DNA from: Epiperipatus broadwayi | Lineage: Eukaryota > Onychophora > Udeonychophora > Euonychophora > Peripatidae | Direction: 5' to 3' | DNA length: 64,000 nucleotides | Assembly: GCA_028023455.1 (NCBI GenBank) | Contig: JAQFVV010006208.1 | Span: forward strand, 8,538,963-8,602,962 | Shown: positions 55,491-64,000 of the stretch, in pieces | Layout: every line of letters starts with the position of its first letter | Numbering within the stretch: the stretch's first letter is position 1 | Program-made: the position numbers and the translations under genes | The notes under the pieces: generated by a model | What the model was told of the DNA's origin: nothing | What the model saw: the letters and a program-made list of their open reading frames with translations, nothing else | The model's database searches: none

Positions 55491-56413
55491 TGTGTGTATG
55501 TTCCTTAATTACATACACCAAGTGGTTTCAAATCAAAAGAAAAACAACATTTTAAAGTGAGAATGTTGAATTAGAAAAAAATTTAAAATGAAAAACAGAT
55601 TGCATTTAAAATAAGTGTTAATGAATAATTTTTCTACATGAACAGGGAGGGGAGGAGTCACTATTACATTAGTAAAAATATACAATAAGAAAAATAAACT
55701 TAGCGTATGTTTTAGAAAATTCTTTTAAAATAAGTTGATTTTTTTTCTAAAGTTGACTAGTACTAAGTCTTTATGTTCAATTAAATAATTTATAATTAAA
55801 CATTGTTTTTTAATTTGAATAATTTCACATAATTAATAAACATAATTGTACAGTACTGTAATACAAATGTTAAAAAAATGCACTTCAGTATGGATTTTTT
55901 TTTCATTACGATGAAAAACTTCTACAGAAGAATATAAAAACTCTTAAATTCAAATTTAGTTTCACTTTCTCTTTCTTTTTGCTGTACTGTACTTTTTAAA
56001 CAATGACAATATGCTTTTTTTTCTTAGTGATATAAAACTTTTCTTTTAGATAGCGTATTTAGTCATCATTGCCATGAAAAAAATCAAGAAAATTTTTGAG
56101 CTTGAAAACCAATGTGGATATTTTACGTAGTCGACTGGAACCGACCAATTTTTTTCCCATAGACCCCCATTATAAATATGTATCCTGTATACGATATTCT
56201 TGCTTAATGATGAGTTTTGGAGGACCAATTGCCATCGCTAAGCGAGGTAAAGGTGTATTATGGGCTAAACTCAGAAAACATCTGTTCAAAAAACTTCAAG
56301 TCTTTTGAGAATCTACATATAACATCAAATAAAAACCATATCAACATATTAGAATCAAGTGTTGCGATAAATGTTGAAAAAATATTTGGTAGAAATCAAC
56401 AACTGCTATTGAT
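55491..56413. other. No gene recognised
   Basis: AT-rich DNA; small overlapping frames on both strands near 56046-56426 without domains. Confidence 0.45.
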
Positions 56414-56577
56414 ATTAAACCACTAAACATCACATGATCACAATCTCTTATGCTAGCACATAACTATTATTAAACAGGCAAAATTCTCCATATGGTAGTG
56501 CCACTCTGTGCCTTCTGGCTTCCAGTGATTACTCTGGTTGGCATAGGGTGGCACTACTGTATGGAGAAGTTTTTTAA
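56414..56577. mobile_element. Miniature family A element
   Basis: Starts at the outer end TTAAACCACTAAACATCAC, ATGATCACAATCTCTTATGC, then ACAGGCAAAATTCTCCATA and GTGCCACTCTGTGCC, and jumps to the right arm CCAGTGATTACTCTGGTTGG to TGTATGGAGAAG. All inner sequence, including the hammerhead, is deleted. The outer end begins TTAA. Confidence 0.75.
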
Positions 56578-56728
56578 ACTGCTATTGATACTATATAAAT
56601 AAAATAGTATTAAATGCTGTAAAATGTTAACTATGGAGTACTTTATTAAAAGTAGAACAAGTATTCAAAATAAATATATTTTAATGAAATGCTAATAAGT
56701 CGGAATAAATATGGATTATATATAATGT

Positions 56729-57123
56729 TTAATAGAAGAGCGATACAGAGACTTCAGATCACTCAAAGAAGTATGGAGAGATTCATGTTGGGAGTAACAA
56801 GAAGGGATCGAAAACGTAATGTATGGGTAAGAAAACAACCAGGTGTTACTGACCTCATTGAAAAAATTAAAAGACTGGAGTTGGGCTGGACATATTCTTA
56901 GAAGAGATGATAATAGATGGACAATTGAAATTTTAAACCGGATTCCAAGAGATTGTAAAAGACCCAGAAAGAGACCACATGTGAGATGGATAGATGAAAT
57001 AAGAAAGTGTGCAGGGGTGATGTGGAGAAGAGAAGCTAAAGATAGGAAAAGATGGATTGAACTTGGAGAGACCTTCATGCTGCAGTGGATTGATAATGGT
57101 TGATGATGATGATGATGATGATG
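56729..57123 (+). mobile_element. 5'-truncated RTE element with target duplication
   Basis: RRAIQRLQITQRSMERFMLG, VTRRDRKRNVWVRKQPGVTD, LIEKIKRLELGWT-GHILRRD, NRWTIEILNRIPRDCKR, PRKRPHVRWIDEIRKCAGVM and RWIELGETFMLQWIDNG, with one frameshift near 56880. The 3' end is a (GATGAT)n tail. Direct repeats ATATATAATGT (56718-56728, 57124-57134) flank it, showing a target-primed insertion. Well kept, hence fairly recent. Confidence 0.88.
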
Positions 57124-57358
57124 ATATATAATGTCTAACCACACAACAGAACATGTGGTGATATTTTTAGCAAAATATATTAGAAGATTTTGAACTATAA
57201 ATTATTATTTTTTGCGCATGTGTATGTTTATATAAAATGTATTAGCGGATCATAAAATTTTGCTATACATAATAAATATTGTTTTTTAATAGAGCTGTAT
57301 GCAATTTGATAGGCATTTCTCTTGGGAGTAGACAACCAAAGTTCAACAAGTAATACAT

Positions 57359-57463
57359 ATATTCATATGTCATAGCATCGGCCGGGACGCGAACCCACAA
57401 CCGTCTGCAACCAACTACTTGCTTGCAAGACGGCTGCGATTATCTCTCGGCTAACAACGCTTG
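57359..57463 (-). mobile_element. Short tRNA-like SINE, long variable-arm subtype
   Basis: Minus strand: GTCAAGCGTTGTTAGCCG, AGAGATAATCGCAGCCG, TCTTGCAAGCAAGTAGTTGG, TTGCAGACGGTTGTGGG, TTCGCGTCCCGGCCGATGC, TATGACAT. Direct repeats ACAAGTAATA flank it (57346-57355, 57464-57473). Sister of 20658-20758. Confidence 0.8.
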
Positions 57464-57473
57464 ACAAGTAATA

Positions 57474-57809
57474 TATTTTTTTTTTTATAAATTCTTTACG
57501 TTTTGAGAATGCATGTGTTTGTTTAGCATACAAAAAATTATATCACTACCAAAAAGAAATGTTAAAGATAAACAATGTATTTATTAATAATAATTTTAGT
57601 TTGTTTAAATAAAAGTATGTTTGTGTTAGTTCTTCATTCACTTTAAAAAAAAAAAAAAGTTATCTTATATAAATATTTATGGATGATGTTAATGAAAGTT
57701 TGTAAACTTAATAAACATTTATAACATAATATTTGATGAAATGTTAAATTAATAAGTTTACTTTAATTTTGATAAATTAATACACTACACAGGCAACACA
57801 CACCTCACA
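57474..57809. other. AT-rich DNA, no gene seen
   Basis: Poly-T and poly-A runs; nothing recognised. Confidence 0.5.
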
Positions 57810-58310
57810 TATATAATTTAATATATAAGGGATTCAAACTCAGACTTTCACACGACCCTCAGCTCTCCATGCCATCTCACATTGCTGACCCACCTGATCA
57901 TACACATGTTGAAATACACAGGCATCACACACCTGCACATATATAATGTAATATATAAGGGATTCGAACTCAGACTTTCACATAACCCTCAGCTCTCCAT
58001 GCCATCTCATATTGTTGACCCACCTGATCATACACATGTTGCAAAGATAAATTAATCACCATTATGCAAATTTCATGCTAAACCAGCAATCACTAGTTGG
58101 TCCAGGTTATTATCTTCAAACATATATACAATCAGTGCTCTTTATATTTTAATGGACAGGCTTCAAACTACTCTAATCCACCTCTCTTTACTCATCCACT
58201 TCATTGAAAATCTGATGATGGAAAGTTCAAAGCCCTCGTTAATGCCAAGGTTGTCATCCTACCCATGTTGACAATTTGGTCATTCTGACCCCTCATGTAC
58301 GCTAATTAAG
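57810..58310. repeat. Family B repeat with duplicated head
   Basis: The head (CACACACCT...ATATAATTTAATATATAAGG, GATTCAAACTCAGACTTTCA, CCCTCAGCTCTCCATGCC) occurs twice, at 57792-57910 and 57918-58040; then CAGCAATCACTAGTTGG, TAATGGACAGGCTTC, AAAATCTGATGATGGAAAG, CATGTTGACAATTTGG. Confidence 0.75.
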
Positions 58311-59036
58311 TTTTGCAAAATATATTTTTATGTATTTATTTTCAATATTTGGGCTAATATAACTCTTTTTAAGTTTTCTTAGTTTATTATATACATCACA
58401 TGATAGATATATCTATAAAATAATATAACAAGTATAATAGATAAATAGTAATCAATTCAAGCACAAGCTATATGACAAGAAAAATTTTATTTACTTTTTA
58501 ATTTTATATATATATTTCAAATTGTTTATATTAAAAAAATTCCATTTTTGTTGATTAAACTGATTTTCTCTGATCATTAGTAATTGAATTATTACATTCA
58601 TTTATTTATTGTTTAGTCACGTCTTTATATACATAGTATCTGGTAATGAATTTTATAAGGAAACTCTTAAAAAGTTAAATAATATTATAAATTAATAAGA
58701 TGTATGTGGAGTAAATAATTTTAATACTGTAGAAATGTTCAAATATTAATTATCCGTTTAATAACATTAAAACAGGCAAAACTCTGTATGCGTATTAAGA
58801 AATGGTGATCATGTGATGTTTATTTAAAAACATATTTGAGTTAAAATAAAATCCATTTATAATTTAAATTATATTTTAATAAACTGAAGTATTTAGTTCA
58901 TTCCACATTAACCTAAACCTTGAAAGTCTCTCACCTCTCCTCCTTTTGAGCATTATTACATTTATTATTTAATTATCAATAAAGCAAGTCATATATAACG
59001 TGACATTGCTTTTATAAGTTTGTATTTACAATAATG
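58311..59036. other. AT-rich DNA with collapsed family A ends
   Basis: At 58765-58825 the left end ATTAAAACAGGCAAAACTCT joins almost directly to AAGAAATGGTGATCATGTG, an element reduced to its termini. Otherwise nothing recognised. Confidence 0.5.
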
Positions 59037-59281
59037 CATTACAGAGAGATACCTAAAACAAGCTCTTAATTGATAAGTGCGGTGCGGTAAGAGAAAATAT
59101 TTAAAATCTCTATATAAAATACTCTATTCAAAATACTAGTGTCTGAATATTCTAGCTCATCACTGAGATGAGCTATAAGCTCGAAACCAATTGGTCTGGG
59201 GATAAGAGTATTTTGGATAAAGATTTTAAATATTTTCTCTTACCGCACTTATCAATTAAGAGCTTAGCTCTCTGTAATGCA
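59037..59281. mobile_element. Hammerhead-bearing foldback
   Basis: Arms 59037-59134 and 59207-59281: GCATTACAGAGAGATA against TAGCTCTCTGTAATGC, AAGCTCTTAATTGATAAGTG against CACTTATCAATTAAGAGCTT. The spacer is the 5' half of a hammerhead on the plus strand and the right arm is what follows its cleavage site. Confidence 0.85.
59155..59202 (+). ncRNA. Hammerhead-like motif, core altered
   Basis: CTCATCA, CTGAGATGA, GC-TATAA-GC with flanking GA/TC giving a 4-bp stem II, GAAAC, CAATTG, GTC (59194-59196), TGGGGA. The first core strand has two extra bases (CTGA-GA-TGA). Stem III ACCAAUUGGU is a 10-nt self-complementary segment. Stem I has one mismatch. Confidence 0.6.
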
Positions 59282-60130
59282 CTTATTATTTAAGTAATAC
59301 TTCAGGTGCAATTTGAAAATTATAATTGCAGTTTGTAATGTTATAAGTGACCATTTATTAGCCTATATTCAGAATAGGTTATATTTACTTGTTTAAAGAG
59401 GTTTATTTATACTTCTTTGCATCAATGAATTCAATCTCTGTGGTCAAGTTGCAATCTTTAATGTCTGTATAAATATATTGGACCATAAATAATGGTGGGA
59501 TTCGATTTTTATTAATGGTCTAATATAATTATATAGACACTAAAGATTGCAACTTGATCACAGAGATTGAATTTATTGATGCAAAGAAGTATAAATAAAC
59601 CTTTTTAAATAGGTAAATATCTATTCTGAATATAGACTAATAAATAGTCAATTATAACATTATAAACTGCAATTATAAATTTCACATTTCACCTAAAGTA
59701 TTATTTAAATAATAAGTGTAATAGTTATCAAGGCTAAATGGGTTTATAAGTAATCATTAAAAACCAGTCAGCACTTAGACAATTCCAATATCAATAACAA
59801 TAAACAATTTCAAACTGTTGTCAAGGCAACCTACTTTTAACAATAAAGGTGGAATCCCACCTTTATTAATGGTCTAATATATTTATACATATTAAATATT
59901 GCAACTTGATCACAGAAATTAAAATTATTGATGGAAAAAAGGTTAAATAAACCTCCTTAAACAGGTAAATATAACCCGTTCCGAATGCAGATTAATGAAT
60001 GGTCAATTATAACATTACAAATTGCAATTATCATTTTCAAATTGCACCCAAAACATTACTTAAATAATAAGTGTAATAATGCTCAAGGCTAAATGGGTTT
60101 GTAGATAATCATTAAAGAACAGTCATATAT
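59282..60130. repeat. Family F palindrome plus adjacent copy
   Basis: 59282-59725 is a palindrome of about 440 bp: GCAATTTGAAAATTATAAT, GAGGTTTATTTATACTTC, GTCAAGTTGCAATCTTTA, centre near 59500, then mirrored. A further copy 59820-60100 begins GTTGTCAAGGCAACCTACTT. Small frames are absent or by-products. Confidence 0.75.
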
Positions 60131-60457
60131 AAATCTCCCAAAAATCATTCATTTCATTACAAAATGAAGTAATACTAGCAGATGAATAATACTATATCTA
60201 ACTATGATATTAAAGTCGGTCATTCTTATACTTAATTATTATGATACCATAAATAGCCACAAAATATATTTAGAAATAATAAAAAATCACAGAAATATTA
60301 CTAAACTATGTTCAAAACAAATACTATAAAAATAATAAATTGTGATAAATTAGTTTGGAATGTAACGATAATAATCCTAGAAACAGAATAAAAAAAAAAC
60401 TAGAATATCTGTTGACGTTATTTTAAAATTCACTAAAACTTAAATATTTTCTTGCAG
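60131..60457. other. AT-rich DNA before the zinc-finger remnant
   Basis: No feature until TATTTTCTTGCAG (60445-60457), a plausible 3' splice site directly before the finger coding sequence. Confidence 0.4.
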
Positions 60458-60720
60458 GAGAGCAAAATTTTCATTGTGGAATGTATGATTATGAAACTTC
60501 TATAAAAATGAATTTTAAAAGGCATGAAAGAACACAGTCATATAAAAAAAGGTGTCCAGTACAATTTGTGTGATTACAAGACAAAAAATGCAACAAAAAA
60601 CAAAAGTTCCAAATAAAAAAAAACATGGTGCTTAAGTATTAGTCTTGCAATATAGGAGAGATGGTATGCCTTTTCACATTTGTGATGTCTAACCTTGTGA
60701 TCCCATCACATAAGCCCTGC
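60458..60720 (+). pseudogene. C2H2 zinc-finger exon remnant
   Basis: From 60456: GEQNFHCGMYDYETSIKMNF, KRHERTQ, that is, linker, F-x-C-x2-(C lost to Y)-x12-H... A second finger follows in a shifted frame: VQYNLCDYKTKNATKNKSSK then stop. A third may begin at about 60660 (MPFHICDV, stop). Spacing and the CDYKT words are those of poly-zinc-finger transcription factors. Lost cysteines, frameshift and stops show a dead exon or retained pseudogene. TTTTCTTGCAG upstream would be its splice acceptor. Confidence 0.65.
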
Positions 60721-61309
60721 AATTTCATCCAATCTCATCCAATAATGTGATAAATTTACACTTTCATTTATTGTCCAGATTTCGTTCGGATAAGTTCTTC
60801 TCAAGGTGTTTTTTACTTCAGTGCCGATTTATTTTTTCCAATTTTCTGATTAATACTACAATTTTTTTAAACAATACAAAATAATGAATATTTGGATCAG
60901 GGCAGTCAACAGAAAAGCCATGGTATTATAATGTTTGAGGATGTAATGTGAAAATAAGCCTTCATAAGGAACATTGTTGGTAGGTTCTAGAATTCCATTT
61001 TTGATGGTGATCCAATTTATTTACAGCTGGGCTTGCAAATTAATATCCATAGAATGGGGGAAAACAAAACTTGATTTAGCAGAGAAAAACATAAAATTGG
61101 AGTCCCTAAGAAAATCATTGAAATTGATGAGAGCCTTTTGCATAAAAGGGAGAAAAAAAACAAGCTGGATGAATTTTTCTGGAACAGTGGATGTTTGATA
61201 GCTTATGCAGGAAGATCAACAAGTGTGTCATCATGAGAATTCATGGTAGAACAGTGGCAACTCTGATGGAAGCCATCAAACAAAATGTGGAAGAGAAATT
61301 GACAATTTA
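60721..61309. other. No identified gene
   Basis: A 74-codon plus-strand frame (60974-61198) with KTKLDLAEKNIKLESLRKSL may form a helix but is unrecognised. Composition is slightly less AT-rich than the surroundings. Confidence 0.35.
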
Positions 61310-61520
61310 CATTTTGTGCTGAACCAGCACTTGTCAGTTGGGCCAGATTACCATCTCTCATATATATCTTTATTACATGAAGAGTATTTATGTAGAGCAA
61401 ATTGTCTCATTTTTATTTTCAAGTGACAATTTACTCCACTCCCAACTTTTACGTTATCATTTTTTGATAAACACGTAATGATTATTACTAATCATTTATT
61501 AAACTAGAGATTTTATCTAA
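61310..61520. repeat. Family G fragment
   Basis: GTGCTGAACCAGCACTTGTC, CCATCTCTCATATATATC, TGATTATTACTAATCATTTA, TTAAACTAGAGATTTTATC. One arm only. Confidence 0.65.
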
Positions 61521-61839
61521 AAAAAGGAAATTGAATTATTAAAATAAATAAAGAAATAATGGAAGGGCTTTAACTACTGAAAAGTTCATACAAAATTCAA
61601 GTGTTGGGAATTAAAAAAACGAAATTAAATTATACATAGGGAGATATAAAAAAAGATAAAGTATTGGTTAAAAAAAGTATAGATATTATGTGGAAGAGAT
61701 TTGGAATAAAAAAAGTTAATAAATGGCTTTAAAGAATAGAGCCAAAGGTTTGGGATGATGAGTGGAACCAACATCTTGACTGATAATAATAATGGTCAAT
61801 CCATAGTTACTGTATAACCAAAATAGACAAACTTTAGGA

Positions 61840-62240
61840 CAGAAGCATCCTTAAGGTTGGTCAACTGGGTGTATGCCTAGAGACACAGGGTCTATTAGAC
61901 TCTACACTGAGCTATCTTATTTTATTCAATAACATAATATATATTTTACTCATTAATAAAGTAGACTGAGAGACAGAAATTTGATGCAAGTTTTTGCACA
62001 CGAAGCTAAAGCTTACTTTTTGCTGAAATTAAAACAAGAAAAATAAAGTCATATTTTTTTTTTTTTTTATACTAATGTGTTACAAGTTAAGTTTTACTAT
62101 TTAGATAAGAACAAATGTTGTATATGTTCCTTTCTTATATTAAAACTTTAAATATTTTATTTTATTTATTCACTTTTTTATTTACTGGGGGTCCCACTCC
62201 ATACTTGTGCCTTGGCTTCCAAATCCAAAGGGTGGCACTG
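61840..62240. mobile_element. hAT element remnant, 401 bp, 8-bp target duplication
   Basis: Left end CAGAAGCATCCTTAAGGTTG; right end, reversed, CAGTGCCACCCTTTGGATTTG; both are worn versions of the CAGGG-CGGCCTTAGGG-type hAT end. Exact 8-bp repeats CTTTAGGA flank it (61832-61839, 62241-62248). The interior is AT-rich with no transposase. Confidence 0.75.
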
Positions 62241-62404
62241 CTTTAGGAATCCTGTCTAAACAGGGCCCACAATTACTTTTTATTAAGAGATAAAAAAAAA
62301 TTCTTAACTACACTGTGATGACAATAGTGATATTTACATCATTATATTTTTAGATTTGATATTTGTTGCCTTCTTTTCGGTTCTTATGTATAAAATATGG
62401 ATAA

Positions 62405-62493
62405 TTGTCAAGCGTTGGTGGCCGAGTGGTCAACACAGCTGCCTTACAAAGCAGTTGTCCCAGGATCACTTTCCGGCCGATGCTTTGACACAT
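62405..62493 (+). mobile_element. Short tRNA-Gly-like SINE with 12-bp target duplication
   Basis: TTGTCAAGCGTTGGTGGCCG, AGTGGTCAACACAGCTGCC, TTACAAAGCAGTTGTCCC, AGGATCACTTTCCGGCCGA, TGCTTTGACACAT. Exact repeats AAATATGGATAA (62393-62404, 62494-62505). Closest to 10902-11004. Confidence 0.85.
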
Positions 62494-62505
62494 AAATATG
62501 GATAA

Positions 62506-62899
62506 GATTGACTAGTGATGAACAAAATTTGTTTTCATATTGTGCTTTTAATGCAAGGAACTTCATTATTTTGTGAAATAGTTCTAGACTTGTAGAAGAA
62601 CTGTAGGAACCAGAATCGGTTCTGGAACCTCCTGTCCCAAGTCCGAGGTTCCACCAACTGTGTCAAATGGTACAAGACACTTAATGTGCTAAAATTATGT
62701 TAATGGGGTTACAAATTATAATCAGCAACGTTCAAATGTAATCACTTGATTATAGAGCCACTCGTATCTTCCTTAAGAATAAGAACTTAGAGTTTGAATG
62801 ATCTGTCATATCAAAGTTATTTTGGCAGAAAGGTAGACCAGCATTAAAAAAAAAAAAAACGAAGTGGGATGACTCTTTTTATTTCACATACATGTATCT
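62506..62899. other. No gene recognised
   Basis: A CCAGAATCGGTTCTGGAACC inverted word near 62610 and an A run near 62850; otherwise unassigned. Confidence 0.4.
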
Positions 62900-63830
62900 T
62901 CTCCATCCCTCTTCTGTGTATTTAAAAGAGCAAGTTCCTATGCATGAGGGGTCAGAATGACTTAAAAGGTAAAACGAGCATGACAATAATATTGGCACCA
63001 ACAAGGGATTTGTGGCTTTCTATTATCAGATTTTCAATGGTATGGATGGCTGAAGAGTTGGAAGGTGGATGAGATTGAAGCTCGACCATTAAAGTTTGCA
63101 GATTTGCTATTTTAATATAAATTGAGCACTGATTATATATGGGAGATGACGATCTGGACCAACTGATAAGTTCTGATTCGGCACGAAATACGTATATTGG
63201 AGATCATTTAACTTTTTCGCAAGTGAATGATTATATATATCAGTTATGTGATAGAGTGGTTAGCTGAAGGGAGCTTGAAAGTCTGTGTTCAAATCCCCCA
63301 TAATTATACTTGTATTTATTCAAACACATATGTATTAGTAACATTATTTTATTTTCGAAGTTAATCTCTGATAAATACTCTGAAAAAAAAAAGTATTTAT
63401 AACTGCTTTGAAAAACAACTTTAAGTTAAATTATTAAATACTGTATTTACAATAATTATATATAACTGAAACACAGGCTTATTATGTACCTGTGTCTATA
63501 TACGTAATAAATACGGTATATGAGCACAGACTTTCACATGACCCACCACTCTCCACTCTATCTCATAACACTGATACACTTGAACACATATATGTTGAAA
63601 AGATAAATAATCACCAATATACGTATTTCATGCTAAACCAGCAATCATCAGTTGGTCCCGATTATCATCTCTACACATATATGCTATAAGTGCTCAGATA
63701 TATATTAAGATAGCCAATCTTCATACTTTAATGGACAGGCTTCAATCTACTCCACCGTCCAACTCTTCAACCGTCCATCCAATTGAAAATCTGATGATAG
63801 AATGCTCAATTATATATATATATAAAGTTA
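62900..63830. repeat. Two family B copies in inverted orientation
   Basis: 62900-63320 runs TGAGGGGTCAGAATGACTTA ... GAAAGTCTGTGTTCAAATCC; 63500-63830 runs the other way, AGCACAGACTTTCACATGAC ... CCAATTGAAAATCTGATGAT. About 180 bp of AT-rich DNA separates them. The 65-codon frame at 63492 is a by-product. Confidence 0.75.
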
Positions 63831-64000
63831 ATCTATTTAGAAGGTAGTGCACTCCCCCCATCCGCCACACACACACACACACTAGCGCCATACAAAATAT
63901 TTGAACACTGCGCTAATAATATTCATTGATCATTATATGTAAAGTTAATACATTATATATATATAAACTCTTAATGATCATATTAGCACTAATTATATGT
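63831..64000. other. Simple repeats at window end
   Basis: (TA)n near 63812-63824 and (CA)n near 63866-63883; TTAATGATCATATTAGCACT follows. No gene. Confidence 0.7.

Noticed and set aside
56933-57154. Minus-strand serine/histidine-rich proteins
   Set aside because: Antisense of the RTE C-terminus and its GATGAT tail.

Overview
The window looks like intergenic or intronic DNA from an animal nuclear genome. It is strongly A+T-rich (about 70% by eye), no open reading frame is longer than about 170 codons, and no intact host gene is visible. Almost every recognisable coding stretch is a decayed retroelement or transposon: RTE-type and other non-LTR retrotransposons, Penelope-like elements with GIY-YIG endonuclease, a Helitron helicase end, hAT elements, and a possible BEL/Pao scrap. 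The only host-like coding trace is a broken C2H2 zinc-finger exon near 60.46 kb. I cannot name the species; the mixture suggests a repeat-rich invertebrate, but this is inference.

Layout. 0-7 kb: RTE 3' end, Helitron end with a CTAG terminus, fragments of a second LINE family, a tandem repeat, and the first copies of a palindromic repeat called here family A. 7-13.5 kb: paired inverted repeats (families G and B) and a 3-kb LINE on the plus strand broken by three later insertions, two of them with clear target-site duplications, meeting a LINE fragment on the minus strand. 13.5-22 kb: AT-rich DNA with several unrelated palindromes and tRNA-like short SINEs. 22-32.4 kb: a 5'-truncated minus-strand copy and a near full-length plus-strand copy of one RTE-derived element, giving 1.71-kb inverted repeats, with a Penelope-like pseudogene and a tRNA-derived SINE between. 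32-45 kb: more palindromes, a 172-bp hAT element, a SINE inverted pair, a satellite-like tandem block and family D. 45-48 kb: a Penelope-like element on the minus strand flanked by direct repeats. 48-64 kb: hAT elements, RTE tails, family A, B and F repeats, another Penelope fragment inside a foldback, and the zinc-finger remnant.

Main observation. Several of the dispersed palindromic families (A, D and the relatives at 21.6 and 59.2 kb) carry type I hammerhead ribozyme motifs: CUGANGA, stem II, GAAA, a short stem III and GUC, closed by a matching stem I. The best copy (44032-44074, minus strand) has the full core with 6-bp stem I and 4-bp stem II. Stem II and stem III sequences differ between families but stay paired. 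In most families stem III is self-complementary (ACUAGU, ACCAUGGU, ACCAAUUGGU), as expected for ribozymes that work as dimers. The flanking repeats are foldbacks whose arms are the sequence downstream of the cleavage site, and in family D the arms end exactly at the CCATGG of stem III. Hammerhead motifs are known from Penelope-like elements and retrozymes; their association with foldback architecture here is what seems new.

Other points: three hAT elements with exact 8-bp target duplications, four tRNA-like SINEs of about 90-100 bp with exact 12-16 bp target duplications, and several strings matching the Illumina adapter core, at least one of which looks like an assembly error.
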